DNA of 64,000 nt. Source: JAIBDK01 sp965261915 (lineage in GTDB: Bacteria > Pseudomonadota > Gammaproteobacteria > Arenicellales > Poriferihabitantaceae). How positions within the stretch are numbered: position 1 is the stretch's first letter; each line of letters opens with the position of its first letter. The stretch covers positions 682,001-746,000 of the forward strand of contig CBDHDW010000013.1 of the NCBI GenBank assembly GCA_965261915.1, in the 5' to 3' direction. Positions 16,745 to 25,410 of this stretch are shown here, one piece after another. The translations under genes and the position numbers were made by a program. The notes below the pieces were generated by a model that searched no databases, was not told the DNA's origin, and saw only the letters and a program-made list of their open reading frames with translations.

Positions 16745-18070
16745 ATGTGTAATTTAACTTGTTTGAAACGGGTTTCGATGTCGCTCATGGCAGGCGGAAT
16801 TTTTACAACCACGCCGGCACTTGCCGCGGTGGATAGTGAAACGGCTTTTATATTGAATACGTTTTCTTTTCTGTTTAATGGCGCGTTGGTGATGTGGATG
16901 GCAGCCGGTTTTGCCATGCTGGAAAGCGGCTTGGTACGCTCCAAGAACACTGCCACCATCTGTCTTAAAAATATCGCGTTATATTCCATCGCCGGACTTA
17001 CCTTCTATCTGGTGGGTTATAACCTGATGTATGTGGATGTTGGCGGCTACATGGGCAGTTTCCATCTTTTTTGGAGAGCAGATGATGCCGCTGCCCTCGG
17101 CGGCACTTTTGAGGATGGTGGCTATTCCGCTTCATCTGACTGGTTCTTCCAAATGGTGTTCGTGGCAACAGCCGCTTCTATTGTCTCCGGTGCGCTCGCT
17201 GAACGGATTAAACTATGGGCATTCCTCGCTTTCGTTGTCCTGCTAACGGCAATTATCTATCCAATTCAAGGTTCTTGGGTTTGGGGTGGCGGCTGGCTTA
17301 GCGAGCTGGGCTTCTCAGACTATGCCGGTTCAACATTGGTGCATTCTGTGGGTGGTTGGGCAGCCCTTTCTGGAGCGTTGATTCTCGGGGCGCGAGAGGG
17401 CAAGTACATGACCGATGGCAAGGTGCATCCGATTCCCGGTGCAAACTTGCCGCTGGCAACGCTGGGTACTTTTATTTTATGGCTAGGTTGGTTCGGTTTT
17501 AATGGTGGCTCGGTACTGGCATTGGATTCGGCTGCAAGTGTCATTGAGATGGCAAATGTTTTTGCTAATACCAATATGGCAGCGGTCGGCGGTGTTTTAG
17601 CAGCCATGCTAATGACTCAGATTATGTACAAGAAAGTGGATCTGACTATGGCATTGAATGGGGCTATCGCCGGTCTTGTTTCAATCACCGCAGAGCCGGC
17701 AGACCCGACTATGGGGATGGCGGTGCTAATAGGCGCGGTTGGCGGAGTTATTGTTGTTTTTGCTGTTCCGCTCCTCGACAAGTTCAAAATTGATGACGTT
17801 GTCGGTGCGATTCCTGCACATTTATTCGCCGGAATCTGGGGAACGCTGGCAGTGGCAATTTCGGATGCGGATGCCAGTTTTGTGACCCAATTTATTGGCG
17901 TTGTTTCAATCGGCGTGTTCGCCTTCGTTATGAGCACGGTCTTTTGGTTAATCCTCAAATTTACGGTCGGGATTCGGGTTGATCAAGAAACAGAAGAAAT
18001 CGGTCTCGACAAAGCCGAGTTAGGGTTGGAAGCCTATCCTGAATTTGGGAGCGGCTCGCCGATATCCTGA
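16745..18070 (+). CDS. amtB: Ammonium transporter
   Basis: A 441-residue Amt/Rh channel with an apparent N-terminal signal peptide (ending near TTTPALAA) and about eleven membrane helices. The two pore histidines are visible in LVHSVGGWAAL and IPAHLFAGIWGTL. Other signatures are MWMAAGFAMLESGLVRSKN and GWFGFNGGS. Full length. It is cotranscribed with glnK from the sigma-54 promoter and would import ammonium under nitrogen limitation. Both genes sit inside inverted IS1595 remnants. Confidence 0.96.
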   Translation: MCNLTCLKRVSMSLMAGGIFTTTPALAAVDSETAFILNTFSFLFNGALVMWMAAGFAMLESGLVRSKNTATICLKNIALYSIAGLTFYLVGYNLMYVDVGGYMGSFHLFWRADDAAALGGTFEDGGYSASSDWFFQMVFVATAASIVSGALAERIKLWAFLAFVVLLTAIIYPIQGSWVWGGGWLSELGFSDYAGSTLVHSVGGWAALSGALILGAREGKYMTDGKVHPIPGANLPLATLGTFILWLGWFGFNGGSVLALDSAASVIEMANVFANTNMAAVGGVLAAMLMTQIMYKKVDLTMALNGAIAGLVSITAEPADPTMGMAVLIGAVGGVIVVFAVPLLDKFKIDDVVGAIPAHLFAGIWGTLAVAISDADASFVTQFIGVVSIGVFAFVMSTVFWLILKFTVGIRVDQETEEIGLDKAELGLEAYPEFGSGSPIS

Positions 18071-18209
18071 CGCATTAACCGTGCGATTGAATCGAAAAGT
18101 GAAAGAGGGCAGCTCCCAAACCGCGCCATCATTCCTGCGTAGCCTCGTAGGGGCGAATAATTATTCGGCGAATTCAACCCATAAGTGCAACACTGGGGTT
18201 AAAAAAACA
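18071..18209. other. Intergenic spacer after amtB with short palindrome
   Basis: No gene is seen. A 14-bp perfect palindrome CGAATAATTATTCG is embedded in GTAGGGGCGAATAATTATTCGGCG, the kind of short intergenic palindrome that is often repeated in genomes. No convincing rho-independent terminator follows amtB. Confidence 0.5.
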
Positions 18210-18452
18210 GGGGCTGCCCCAGATAACCTGTAAAAGGGTTATCTGGGGCAGCATGCGAAAGAGTCGTTTAAGCCATTACAGGCAAGCCCGCCTGAGCGCG
18301 CATTTTATCTCGGGATCGACAGCCAGCACTGCGGCCGGTTTGTGTGGTGTGAAGCGCAAGACTGGCGCGTATTTCTTGCTGCGTTTGGGTGAAATGATCG
18401 GCGGTGAGTTGGTGGCCTGCTCCGAAGCCGTGTTTGGCGACGAGATCGAAGT
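18210..18452 (+). mobile_element. IS1595-family 5' fragment, opposite orientation to the 15.4-kb copy
   Basis: Begins with the terminal repeat GGGGCTGCCCCAGATAACC (18210-18228). This is followed by a second, inverted copy of the repeat (18237-18252), making a palindrome. The first about 65 transposase codons follow (MRKSRLSHYRQ... to GDEIEV). It is cut off at 18452 where the duplicated norD sequence starts. Confidence 0.85.
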
Positions 18453-18609
18453 CCGACACAGCGGGATTCATCCATTTTGCATCACCATTGACACCGAGGC
18501 CGAAGATTACCTGCCCCACATGTACGGCCATGCGAGCTACGTTGTTGTAGACGAAGTTAAAAAACTGCCGCTCAAGGTCGCTGATATTTACAGAAAGCTT
18601 ACGACTTAA
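18253..18609 (+). pseudogene. Chimeric ORF: IS1595 transposase N-terminus fused in frame to NorD-like C-terminus
   Basis: A 118-codon open frame whose first about 66 residues are an IS1595-type transposase start and whose last about 51 residues are identical to the end of the NorD-like protein (HSGIHPFCITIDTEAEDY through the natural stop). The junction is at 18452/18453. It lacks the transposase DDE core and the VWA metal site, so it is expected to be non-functional debris, although the frame is open. Confidence 0.85.
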
Positions 18610-18790
18610 ATCTGCGCACAATCTTATGGACTTCCATAATAATTCTTAATTAACTTCTCGGTGAGTTTGCACTAGTATTCAGCGAGAACATAACCCTCAT
18701 ACATTAATATGCGCACTGTACCCAAACTAACGCTAAACGAAGCGAACGCCATCATCCAGGCCTGTGTTGAGAAGGCTGAAGCAATGGGCC
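18453..18790 (+). repeat. 338-bp duplicate of the norD/glcG junction (derived copy)
   Basis: Matches 14666-15003 with two substitutions seen. It ends after 27 codons of the GlcG-like gene (fragment start 18709), where it abuts the IS3 end duplication. Confidence 0.95.
18709..18790 (+). pseudogene. Truncated copy of the GlcG-like gene 5' end
   Basis: The first 27 codons (MRTVPKLTLNEANAIIQACV onward) repeat the gene at 14922 exactly and are cut off at the boundary with the IS3-derived tandem repeat. The product would be a meaningless fragment. Confidence 0.9.
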
Positions 18791-19290
18791 CGGAAGGTGT
18801 CAACCTCATATGGACAGTCATTTTAAAGATAACATCTATTTCACATAACCAGCGGCCGTGAGTGTCGGGAAGTTAACACGGTCTCAACGCATAGTCCCAT
18901 CATTGCTGGACTCTACGGGGTTGATTGCCACTGTTGCTGGTGGCAATGATGCTCTCGGTCGTCCTCGAACAAAGCGTTCGGGGTTCTGCCGGTAACGTTC
19001 ATCAAGCGCTCGCTGCTTTTGCTCGACCACGTCACGATATCGGAAGGTGTCAACCTCATATGGACAGTCATTTTAAAGATAACATCTATTTCACATAACC
19101 AGCGGCCGTGAGTGTCGGGAAGTTAACACGGTCGCAACGCATAGTCCCATCATTGCTGGACTCTACGGGGTTGATTGCCACTGTTGCTGGTGGCAATGAT
19201 GCTCTCGGTCGTCCTCGAACAAAGCGTTCGGGGTTCTGCCGGTAACGTTCATCAAGCGCTCGCTGCTTTTGCTCGACCACGTCACGATAT
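18791..19290. repeat. 250-bp tandem direct duplication of an IS3 end
   Basis: 18791-19040 and 19041-19290 are direct repeats with a 250-bp period and one difference seen. Each begins CGGAAGGTGTCAACC and holds one IS3 terminus plus the last about 65 codons of its orfB. The second copy continues into the full element; the first stops at GATAT. Confidence 0.95.
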
Positions 19291-20153
19291 CGTCCTGTAA
19301 AGACCTGTTCCGGGGTAAACCCTGCCAGCCCACTGTGATGGTGTTTGAAGTTGTACCAGTGGAAATAACCTTCACACCAGAGCCGCGCGTGTGACATCGT
19401 GTCAAAGCGACCGGGATAATCCGCTTGGTATTTCTGCGTCTTAAACTGACTTTCACTGAACGCATTATCATTGCTCACTCGAGGGCGGCTATGGCTACAG
19501 GTAACATCCAATTCTCGCATCAAGTCCAAATACCCGTGAGCGATCATCGGTGAACCACGATCCTGGTGTAGGGTAAGTTGACCAGGCTCAATACCATAGC
19601 GGGTGGTGGCCTCGTCCATCAGCTGCTTGGCTAGCGCGCTATTTTCCTTGCGTGAAACCATCCAGGCCACGACAAAGCGGCTGAACAGGTCGAGCACCAC
19701 ATATAGTGATAAGTAGATGCCCCGTCGCACCAGCGGCAGTTTCGTAATATCCCATGTCCAGACATCGTGCGGGCCCGTGGCTAACAGCCGCGGTATGGCA
19801 TGGTGCTGTGCAGGCCGCTGATTGCGCCGATCACCGGTCTCCTGCAGGCTGCGAAGTAGCCGGTGCAGGGTGCTCACCGAACACAGATATTGCTCCTGCT
19901 CAAGCAGGCGGTGATAGACCTCAGCGGGTGGCTGATCACAATAAGGTTCACTGTGCAGCGTATCGATTACCGTTGCGCGTTCCTCGGCACTCAGTGCTCT
20001 CGGTTGCACAGCGTACTGCCGAGAACGTTGCGGCTCTAGATCACTGTCAGCTCGTTTTCTGTGCGCATAAACCCTGCTGCGATTGAGTCCCAGCGCACGG
20101 CACGCTTGCGACAATGGCCGTCTTGCAGGGCGATGGGTAATCACGTTATTCAC
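19086..20153 (-). CDS. IS3-family transposase OrfB (rve integrase domain)
   Basis: A 355-residue protein with an HTH_21-like N-terminal part and the retroviral-type integrase core. The catalytic residues are seen in TWDITKLPL, LHQDRGSPMIAHGY and DNAFSESQFKTQK, followed by YNFKHHHSGLAGFTPEQVF. The GTG start overlaps the end of orfA by four bases. Its 3' end is present again in the adjacent tandem copy. Confidence 0.93.
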   Translation of the reverse strand: MNNVITHRPARRPLSQACRALGLNRSRVYAHRKRADSDLEPQRSRQYAVQPRALSAEERATVIDTLHSEPYCDQPPAEVYHRLLEQEQYLCSVSTLHRLLRSLQETGDRRNQRPAQHHAIPRLLATGPHDVWTWDITKLPLVRRGIYLSLYVVLDLFSRFVVAWMVSRKENSALAKQLMDEATTRYGIEPGQLTLHQDRGSPMIAHGYLDLMRELDVTCSHSRPRVSNDNAFSESQFKTQKYQADYPGRFDTMSHARLWCEGYFHWYNFKHHHSGLAGFTPEQVFTGRYRDVVEQKQRALDERYRQNPERFVRGRPRASLPPATVAINPVESSNDGTMRCDRVNFPTLTAAGYVK

Positions 20154-20554
20154 ACATCCTTCCCACTGCGTAAACGATCGAGCATCGACAAGGCTTTTTT
20201 TTGCAAATCCAGACAGTCGTTGGCAATCTCCAACTTGCGGTTCAGGCGATTGTTTTCTTTCTCAAGCGGCTCGATGCGCCGTTGAGCCGGTGTCTTCGAG
20301 GGTGCCGGGCCGGGAGCACTCTTGCTCAGGCCAGCAACCCCGTTTTCGGCATACTCGCGGCGCCAGGCGGAGAGTTGATTGCGGTAGAGTTTCTCACGGC
20401 GTAACAGAGCACCCAGTTCACCGTGCTTACAGGCGTCAGCTTCGACCATCATGCGTAGCTTATACTCCGGCTTGAACTGGCGACGCGTGCGTTTCTCCAG
20501 TGCGGGCTCTGGTGTGACTTGTGTATTGAGTGGATCTGAGTGTGCTTTTGGCAT
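20150..20554 (-). CDS. IS3-family transposase OrfA (helix-turn-helix)
   Basis: A 134-residue DNA-binding subunit. RRQFKPEYKLRMMVEAD begins the helix-turn-helix, RNQLSAWRREY is its second part, and a C-terminal leucine-zipper-like coiled coil (RIEPLEKENNRLNRKLEIA) follows. It couples directly to orfB. Confidence 0.92.
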   Translation of the reverse strand: MPKAHSDPLNTQVTPEPALEKRTRRQFKPEYKLRMMVEADACKHGELGALLRREKLYRNQLSAWRREYAENGVAGLSKSAPGPAPSKTPAQRRIEPLEKENNRLNRKLEIANDCLDLQKKALSMLDRLRSGKDV

Positions 20555-20735
20555 TGTGTGGTTCCTGCATCCATAGCCCTGAAATCTATGTTATCCCAAA
20601 CAGGGAGTGTATGGGATCAGGTTGACACACAGGGGCTACGCAGCAGCCTCCCGCATTTTCTCCTGGATACGGATTCTCGTACAAACTTCGCGAAATTCAT
20701 CACGCAACGGCAAGACCTTGATAGAATGGCGCTAT

Positions 20736-21608
20736 TTAGGCTTGTGTCATGAGGCTAACTCGGTACTCATGAGTAACTATGACGCTCTTAAAAATCACGT
20801 TTAATTTTCTTTCAATCGATTCCTTGAGTATAAACGGATTTAGTTTCTGATGGACCGATTGCAATTGTTTTTTCTCTGCTTGCTGGATGTGTTCAGATGC
20901 CATAATGCGGTCGTAGGGAGTCGTCGGCGGGTCATATTTTTTCCGATACTTTGAGTTAATCCGCCCCTTATGTACTCATTTCATAGATGGACAGAAGTGA
21001 TTTTGTAACAGCGACCCCTCATTGGCATAGAGGTCATTCATCATGTCCACCAAGCAGGCATCATCGAAGCGGTCATAACCCAAGAGTTGGCGCAGTGGGC
21101 AATCGTATCGGCTTCCATAAAACCGGGTTGAGTGATATCCCAGGTATGCGTTCGGATGGGGATTTGGTTTTTTAGCAAGCGACCCGGTTTGGTGCCACTA
21201 AGACCTTTATGGGGGGGGGGTGAGACGCACCGGTTTAAGCCGTCGGTCAATCGTTGCGGGACTGATAGTCAACAACTTCTCCGCCACATCGCAAGGCAAC
21301 GCCGCATAGCGCGTGTTATAAAATGGCAACCACAGCGGGATGGCCGCTTTGCGCTTTTTGGAACACCTCTGGTCGGATGCAAACCAGATACGTTTGAGTG
21401 CCGGTAACCACTGGGCAGATGGGCTTCGACCGCAGGGTCGTCGTTTGCGCGCTGTAGTGGCCCGATTCAGCAACCGAATGGCCTATTTACGGTTGTAATT
21501 GCACACCTTGCAGAATTCATCAAGAATCACTGACTTTGTCTTTTTCCCCGCCCGTCGATAACGTAACTGAATGGCTTTACGATAGGCTTGACGCTCATTT
21601 TTACCCAT
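20736..21608 (-). pseudogene. Integrase-catalytic-domain transposase, decayed with internal deletion
   Basis: Minus-strand pieces of one transposase are read in order. First come MGKNERQAYRKAIQLRYRRA (from 21608) and the CNYNRK-stop-AIRLLNRA segment with an in-frame TAG. Then KPGRLLKNQIPIRTHTWD and MEADTIAHC lead to a break after which RQLLGYDRFDDACLVDMMND and GSLLQNHF continue in another frame. Finally there are KYRKKYDPPTTPYDRIM and LNPFILKESIERKLN, ending at 20736. The central catalytic portion is missing. The order and wording match large integrase-type transposases whose core follows an ELDTVAHC-like motif. A run of ten G lies at 21211-21220 inside the frame. Confidence 0.75.
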
Positions 21609-21683
21609 ATTACGGCCCTCAATTTGAGTTACTTCTAATATGAGTCAACGACACCCCATCGAGAACGGCTACGGTTACATTAT

Positions 21684-21752
21684 TTATGAGTCAACGCGGT
21701 GGATGCCCTTACTGGCCTCATCGACCAGGGCGGAGAGTGCTTTCTTATTCAT
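21684..21752 (-). pseudogene. IS256-type transposase N-terminal scrap
   Basis: A 22-codon frame, MNKKALSALVDEASKGIHR followed by a short unrelated tail and stop. It resembles the extreme N-terminus of IS256-family transposases. It is cut off beside the integrase-type pseudogene, which has probably inserted into it. Too short for certainty. Confidence 0.4.
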
Positions 21753-21803
21753 ACTATCTACCTTAACAGTTCAGCAGATACACCGTTCAGTTTACAGTTT
21801 CCA

Positions 21804-24077
21804 CTATTTGGTTAAACCAATTTCTTTCGCATTCGCAAAAACCTCACAAAACTCATTTTTAGTAACCTCATCTTTTGTAAAAAACAAGATCGGTAGATTT
21901 AGTTTTTCGTAAAAAGATTTTATTGCTGTAAACGCATTTGTTTGACGCGCTCTATCCATAAAAACGAACGGATCATCCAGAATCAGAAAAACATCTCCCA
22001 AAGGCTCCACCTTCTCCAGGAAAGCCAGCCGTGCAGAAAGGGCGAATACGTCACGGGTGCCCGAAGACAACTGATCAACTCCTAGGGCTTCTCCATAATA
22101 ATCGTGGCATTTGATACTCCCAACATCCGATAGGTCATCAAATACAATTTCCCGTTTGCTTCCTAATATGATTTCTATGTAATGATTGATACCTTCACTC
22201 AAAGCTTGGAATTTTTGCCCTGCATCGCTGTCGATCTCTTCTGCAATAGATTTTAGAAGTCGCAGGGAGTCCATTTCCAATCGCTTTTTTTCTTTTTCTG
22301 TTTCTAAAGTTTGAATTTTCTTTTCATTGTTGAGCTGTTTTTTTGAGAGCCGGCCGATATCAAGTTTTATTACTGTATTTTTTTCTACCAGGTCCCTCCC
22401 TACTCCGCTTAGCTCCCTTTTCACCGCTTCCTTTCTATCTTTGAGATCGTTGACAGTATTTTCAAGATTTTTCATTTCAGGCTGAGTGAGTGCAGCCTCC
22501 GATACAGGGTCATTGTTTATTTCAATGATCTTATGCTCAATATGGCGTGATAATTCACCCAGGTTTCTGACACCATATTGTGTCACCGATCGAATCAGCT
22601 TGTTTTCAAGATCAACCATTTTCGATTCCAAATCCTTTTTATTTTGCAGCGACTTAAAATATCTCTCACTATCCAAAATCCCTGTTGGTAACAGCTTTCT
22701 GAGTTCTGCTTCTTGATCCATAACCTGCTGACTTCTCTCGCTCTGCTGTTTTTTCAGTCTTCTTAAATCCTGCTGGACGTCTTCTTTTTTATTTTGTAAG
22801 GTTTTGACTTCATTTGATGCCAAACTATATTTTCCAATCAACTTCTCCAAAAAATCTTTGGCATCTATATAAGAAGTATCTGGACAACGTGGTTCCGCTT
22901 CATACTCCTGATTAAACGTCCTAATTTCTACTTTTAAATCAAAATTGGAATCGCTGCCCTTGTTTTGGCCCATAACAGCTTTGATGAGCAGTGCCACACC
23001 CAGTAATGCGGCGACAATACCCGAATAGCGCTCAACACCTGCCAACCCAGCGAAAAGCCCTATACCAACCAAAAGTAGAATTCCTCCGGCAATGAATAGC
23101 CCGACCGGCTTATTTTCCACTGTAGCCTTACTTTCAGAAATCTGAATATCCAGTCTATTTTGAGTTTTCTTAGCAATATCGTGATGTGACTTTAGCTTTT
23201 CCAGTTGATCATTTTTCTCCAGTAGCTGTTCTTCTATTGCTGTCAATTTAATATTCTTATCTTGCAGTGAGTCCTTATGAATATCTACTTGAGCATTTAG
23301 ATTATCAATCTCATTTTCGTAACGCTTAATATTTTGGTAACCATCATCTGTCAAATGATGATCCTTTTTGATCGATTCTCCATACTTCGATTTGTCAGAA
23401 ATATCCGCTTGAATAGACTTGATCTTCTCTCTCTCATCAATAGCCTTGAATTTCTTAAGTTCCTGCTCCTTCAATTTAAGCGCTATATCAATCTCACCAA
23501 GCTCATCACTTAGATGGTCTTCAGAATTCTTAAGTTCTGCTTGTTCTTTAAGGGTTTGGGAATGGCTATCAATTTCTTCTTTTACCCTATTGAGTTCTTT
23601 ACGCTCATCAGATATTTTGTCCTCCAGCTGTTTCACGTCATACAGTGGGCTTTTGACCCTCTTGGTCCTTTCATCCTCCATCCGTTGTATTGCATCGATA
23701 ATACTGCGTGGGTTCACACCACCAGAGAACAACTTATCCTGAACCTGGGAAACCCATGACCCATCCATAGTCAGGGTTAAACGGCTGGCTCGAACCAGCA
23801 AGAGATCCTTGGCCAAGTCGTGATCGATTTTTTTAATATCCTCATTGTTAGAGACAATTTTTAACTTCGTAACAAAGTTTTCACCATATCTGGATTTCAG
23901 AATGTGGCGGTATAGATGCTCTGACTTCTTGCTTTCGGCCATGGCGTTAATTACGCCATCAATTATGGTTGTTTTACCAACCTCATTACTGCCACAGAAA
24001 ACAGTAACGTCGTCTAAATCAAAATCTCTATCCTTAAATATTCCGATTTTTTCAAGAATAAGTTTGTACTTACTCAC
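21804..24077 (-). CDS. SbcC/YhaN-like coiled-coil ATPase with central membrane segment
   Basis: About 757 residues. Walker A GSNEVGKTT lies near residue 29. Long heptad-rich coiled coils flank a hydrophobic block at about residues 320-370 (LFIAGGILLLVGIGLFAGLA, then YSGIVAALLGVALLIKAV). The ABC-type signature LSSGTRDVFALSARLAF lies near 670 and Walker B FLILDDPFVFMD near 699. There is no CxxC zinc hook at the apex; the hydrophobic pair sits there instead, as in Bacillus YhaN. The GTG at 24077 is chosen because it overlaps the nuclease stop by four bases. With its partner it should form an Mre11-Rad50-like complex, probably at the membrane. Substrate and role are unknown; repair or defence are both possible. 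Confidence 0.85.
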   Translation of the reverse strand: MSKYKLILEKIGIFKDRDFDLDDVTVFCGSNEVGKTTIIDGVINAMAESKKSEHLYRHILKSRYGENFVTKLKIVSNNEDIKKIDHDLAKDLLLVRASRLTLTMDGSWVSQVQDKLFSGGVNPRSIIDAIQRMEDERTKRVKSPLYDVKQLEDKISDERKELNRVKEEIDSHSQTLKEQAELKNSEDHLSDELGEIDIALKLKEQELKKFKAIDEREKIKSIQADISDKSKYGESIKKDHHLTDDGYQNIKRYENEIDNLNAQVDIHKDSLQDKNIKLTAIEEQLLEKNDQLEKLKSHHDIAKKTQNRLDIQISESKATVENKPVGLFIAGGILLLVGIGLFAGLAGVERYSGIVAALLGVALLIKAVMGQNKGSDSNFDLKVEIRTFNQEYEAEPRCPDTSYIDAKDFLEKLIGKYSLASNEVKTLQNKKEDVQQDLRRLKKQQSERSQQVMDQEAELRKLLPTGILDSERYFKSLQNKKDLESKMVDLENKLIRSVTQYGVRNLGELSRHIEHKIIEINNDPVSEAALTQPEMKNLENTVNDLKDRKEAVKRELSGVGRDLVEKNTVIKLDIGRLSKKQLNNEKKIQTLETEKEKKRLEMDSLRLLKSIAEEIDSDAGQKFQALSEGINHYIEIILGSKREIVFDDLSDVGSIKCHDYYGEALGVDQLSSGTRDVFALSARLAFLEKVEPLGDVFLILDDPFVFMDRARQTNAFTAIKSFYEKLNLPILFFTKDEVTKNEFCEVFANAKEIGLTK

Positions 24078-25153
24078 TTTAATACATCCTCCTTCACAAA
24101 CTTCAAGGTATTGAGCATCTGAAGCCAAACCTGAAAGTCTCTCCCTTCCAAGTCATCGGGCTTTCTTTCCAACCATAAGTCATACACTTTTTTGTAAAAT
24201 GGATTTTGTATCAGGTCCTCTAGAGGCTCGAGACTGGTGTCAATATTGATTCTCCGAAACTTTGATTGAAGTCTTTCAGTTAGATCATCAATGCCAATTT
24301 GCACTTGATCGATATCTTCCGCCATGCCTTCAAGAACAACACGAATGCGATCATTGGGGCCATAAAGTTGACAAGCATCCTCAATTTGCTGAACCCAATT
24401 TTCACTCATAACTGTGGCTCTAACGTTGTGCCCGACTCCAACGTCAACAAGTTTTTTACGTTCGACAGAAATGGTGTCACCGATTGCAACAATATTGTAT
24501 CCACGAACCCCTACTTCCCTACGTCGAACCGGTCGCGGGGAACCAGCATAAAACAAATCTACGTTCGAAAGGCGTATGTTCTCAGCTAAGTGTATGTGCC
24601 CCAAGAACACATGACTAACATCGTAGTGAACAAAAATTGAAGGATTTAAAACACCTGCGTCTGCTTCATCCCCCAAGAAAGTAAACCCAGGTACGGAACC
24701 ATGGGCCATTGCAATACGATGCCTGGTTACCTTCCTCCCAATATCCCAGGTCGTGTAATCATCATAACTGAGGCTATGGGGTATTGCTAGAAGTTCAATT
24801 TCCTCATTATCTTTGGAAAAACTTTCCAATGACACCTCGGTTAAAAGCCTTATTTTCTGTCCCCAGTTAATCATTTCCATTTTTGAATAGTTGCCTTCCT
24901 GGCTTTCATGATTTCCCGGAATATAATAGAGTGGCATATTGGCATGATCAAATATCGCGACGACTTTTTGACAAAATTCACTGTCGGAATAATCTTTTTC
25001 TCGATCAAACATATCTCCGCAGAGAAGAACCGCATCAACAGCCTCCTCGTTAGCCTGCTTAATCAAAATTTCCAGACACTCTAAGCTATAGTCAGAGTCT
25101 TCGCTGGATGGCGCTTTTAGATGTAAGTCGCCTGTTTGAAGAAGTTTAATCAT
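24074..25153 (-). CDS. SbcD/YhaO-like (Mre11-type) metallophosphoesterase
   Basis: A 359-residue calcineurin-like nuclease. All five motifs are visible: GDLHLKAP, LLCGDMFDREKD, YIPGNHESQ, MAHGSVPG and LGHIHLAE. An accessory capping and dimerisation region follows. The family cuts DNA ends together with an SMC-like ATPase encoded immediately downstream. An AAAGGAG ribosome site precedes the ATG. It overlaps the ATPase by four bases and follows, by 8 bases, the tail of a destroyed upstream gene. The pair lies in an IS-rich tract, consistent with accessory DNA. Confidence 0.88.
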   Translation of the reverse strand: MIKLLQTGDLHLKAPSSEDSDYSLECLEILIKQANEEAVDAVLLCGDMFDREKDYSDSEFCQKVVAIFDHANMPLYYIPGNHESQEGNYSKMEMINWGQKIRLLTEVSLESFSKDNEEIELLAIPHSLSYDDYTTWDIGRKVTRHRIAMAHGSVPGFTFLGDEADAGVLNPSIFVHYDVSHVFLGHIHLAENIRLSNVDLFYAGSPRPVRRREVGVRGYNIVAIGDTISVERKKLVDVGVGHNVRATVMSENWVQQIEDACQLYGPNDRIRVVLEGMAEDIDQVQIGIDDLTERLQSKFRRINIDTSLEPLEDLIQNPFYKKVYDLWLERKPDDLEGRDFQVWLQMLNTLKFVKEDVLK

Positions 25154-25161
25154 TGCTCCTT

Positions 25162-25278
25162 TTATCCTTTTTCAGAAATTTTGACATTAGCTCTTTTGGC
25201 CAAGCGTTGTTCGAGTTTTTCGTAATCACCCAAATGCGCTGACATGTACGTCGCCATATAAATGAGGACTTTTGGTAG
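25162..25278 (-). pseudogene. 3' tail of an unidentified gene upstream of the SbcD-like gene
   Basis: An open frame of about 38 codons (LPKVLIYMATYMSAHLGDYE then a Lys/Glu-rich end) terminates 8 bases before the nuclease ATG, in the position of an operon partner. A stop codon and unrelated IS sequence lie immediately upstream, so the gene has been destroyed. The fragment is too short to identify. Confidence 0.45.
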
Positions 25279-25410
25279 CCTGATTCAAGAGACCGTTCAG
25301 CCCCTCTGGTTTAGGTTTTGTGTTCGGTTATGGTAAGGCATTTGTTTTCTCGATGCTACTGTGTTGATTTTGATCTGCTGTCTTCGTTCAAGGATGTGTT
25401 GACCCCGACC

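Larger units (their letters stand above)
19048..20627 (-). mobile_element. IS3-family insertion sequence with complete orfA/orfB
   Basis: Ends are TGTCAACCTCATATGG (left) and the complement of TGTCAACCTGATCCCATA (right), about 1580 bp apart. It encodes two overlapping frames as usual for IS3. A target duplication is not visible because the left flank was rearranged by the 250-bp tandem repeat. Confidence 0.88.

Noticed and set aside
21211..21220. Ten-G tract as a phase-variation switch
   Set aside because: It lies inside a multiply broken transposase pseudogene, so length changes would have no functional product to control.
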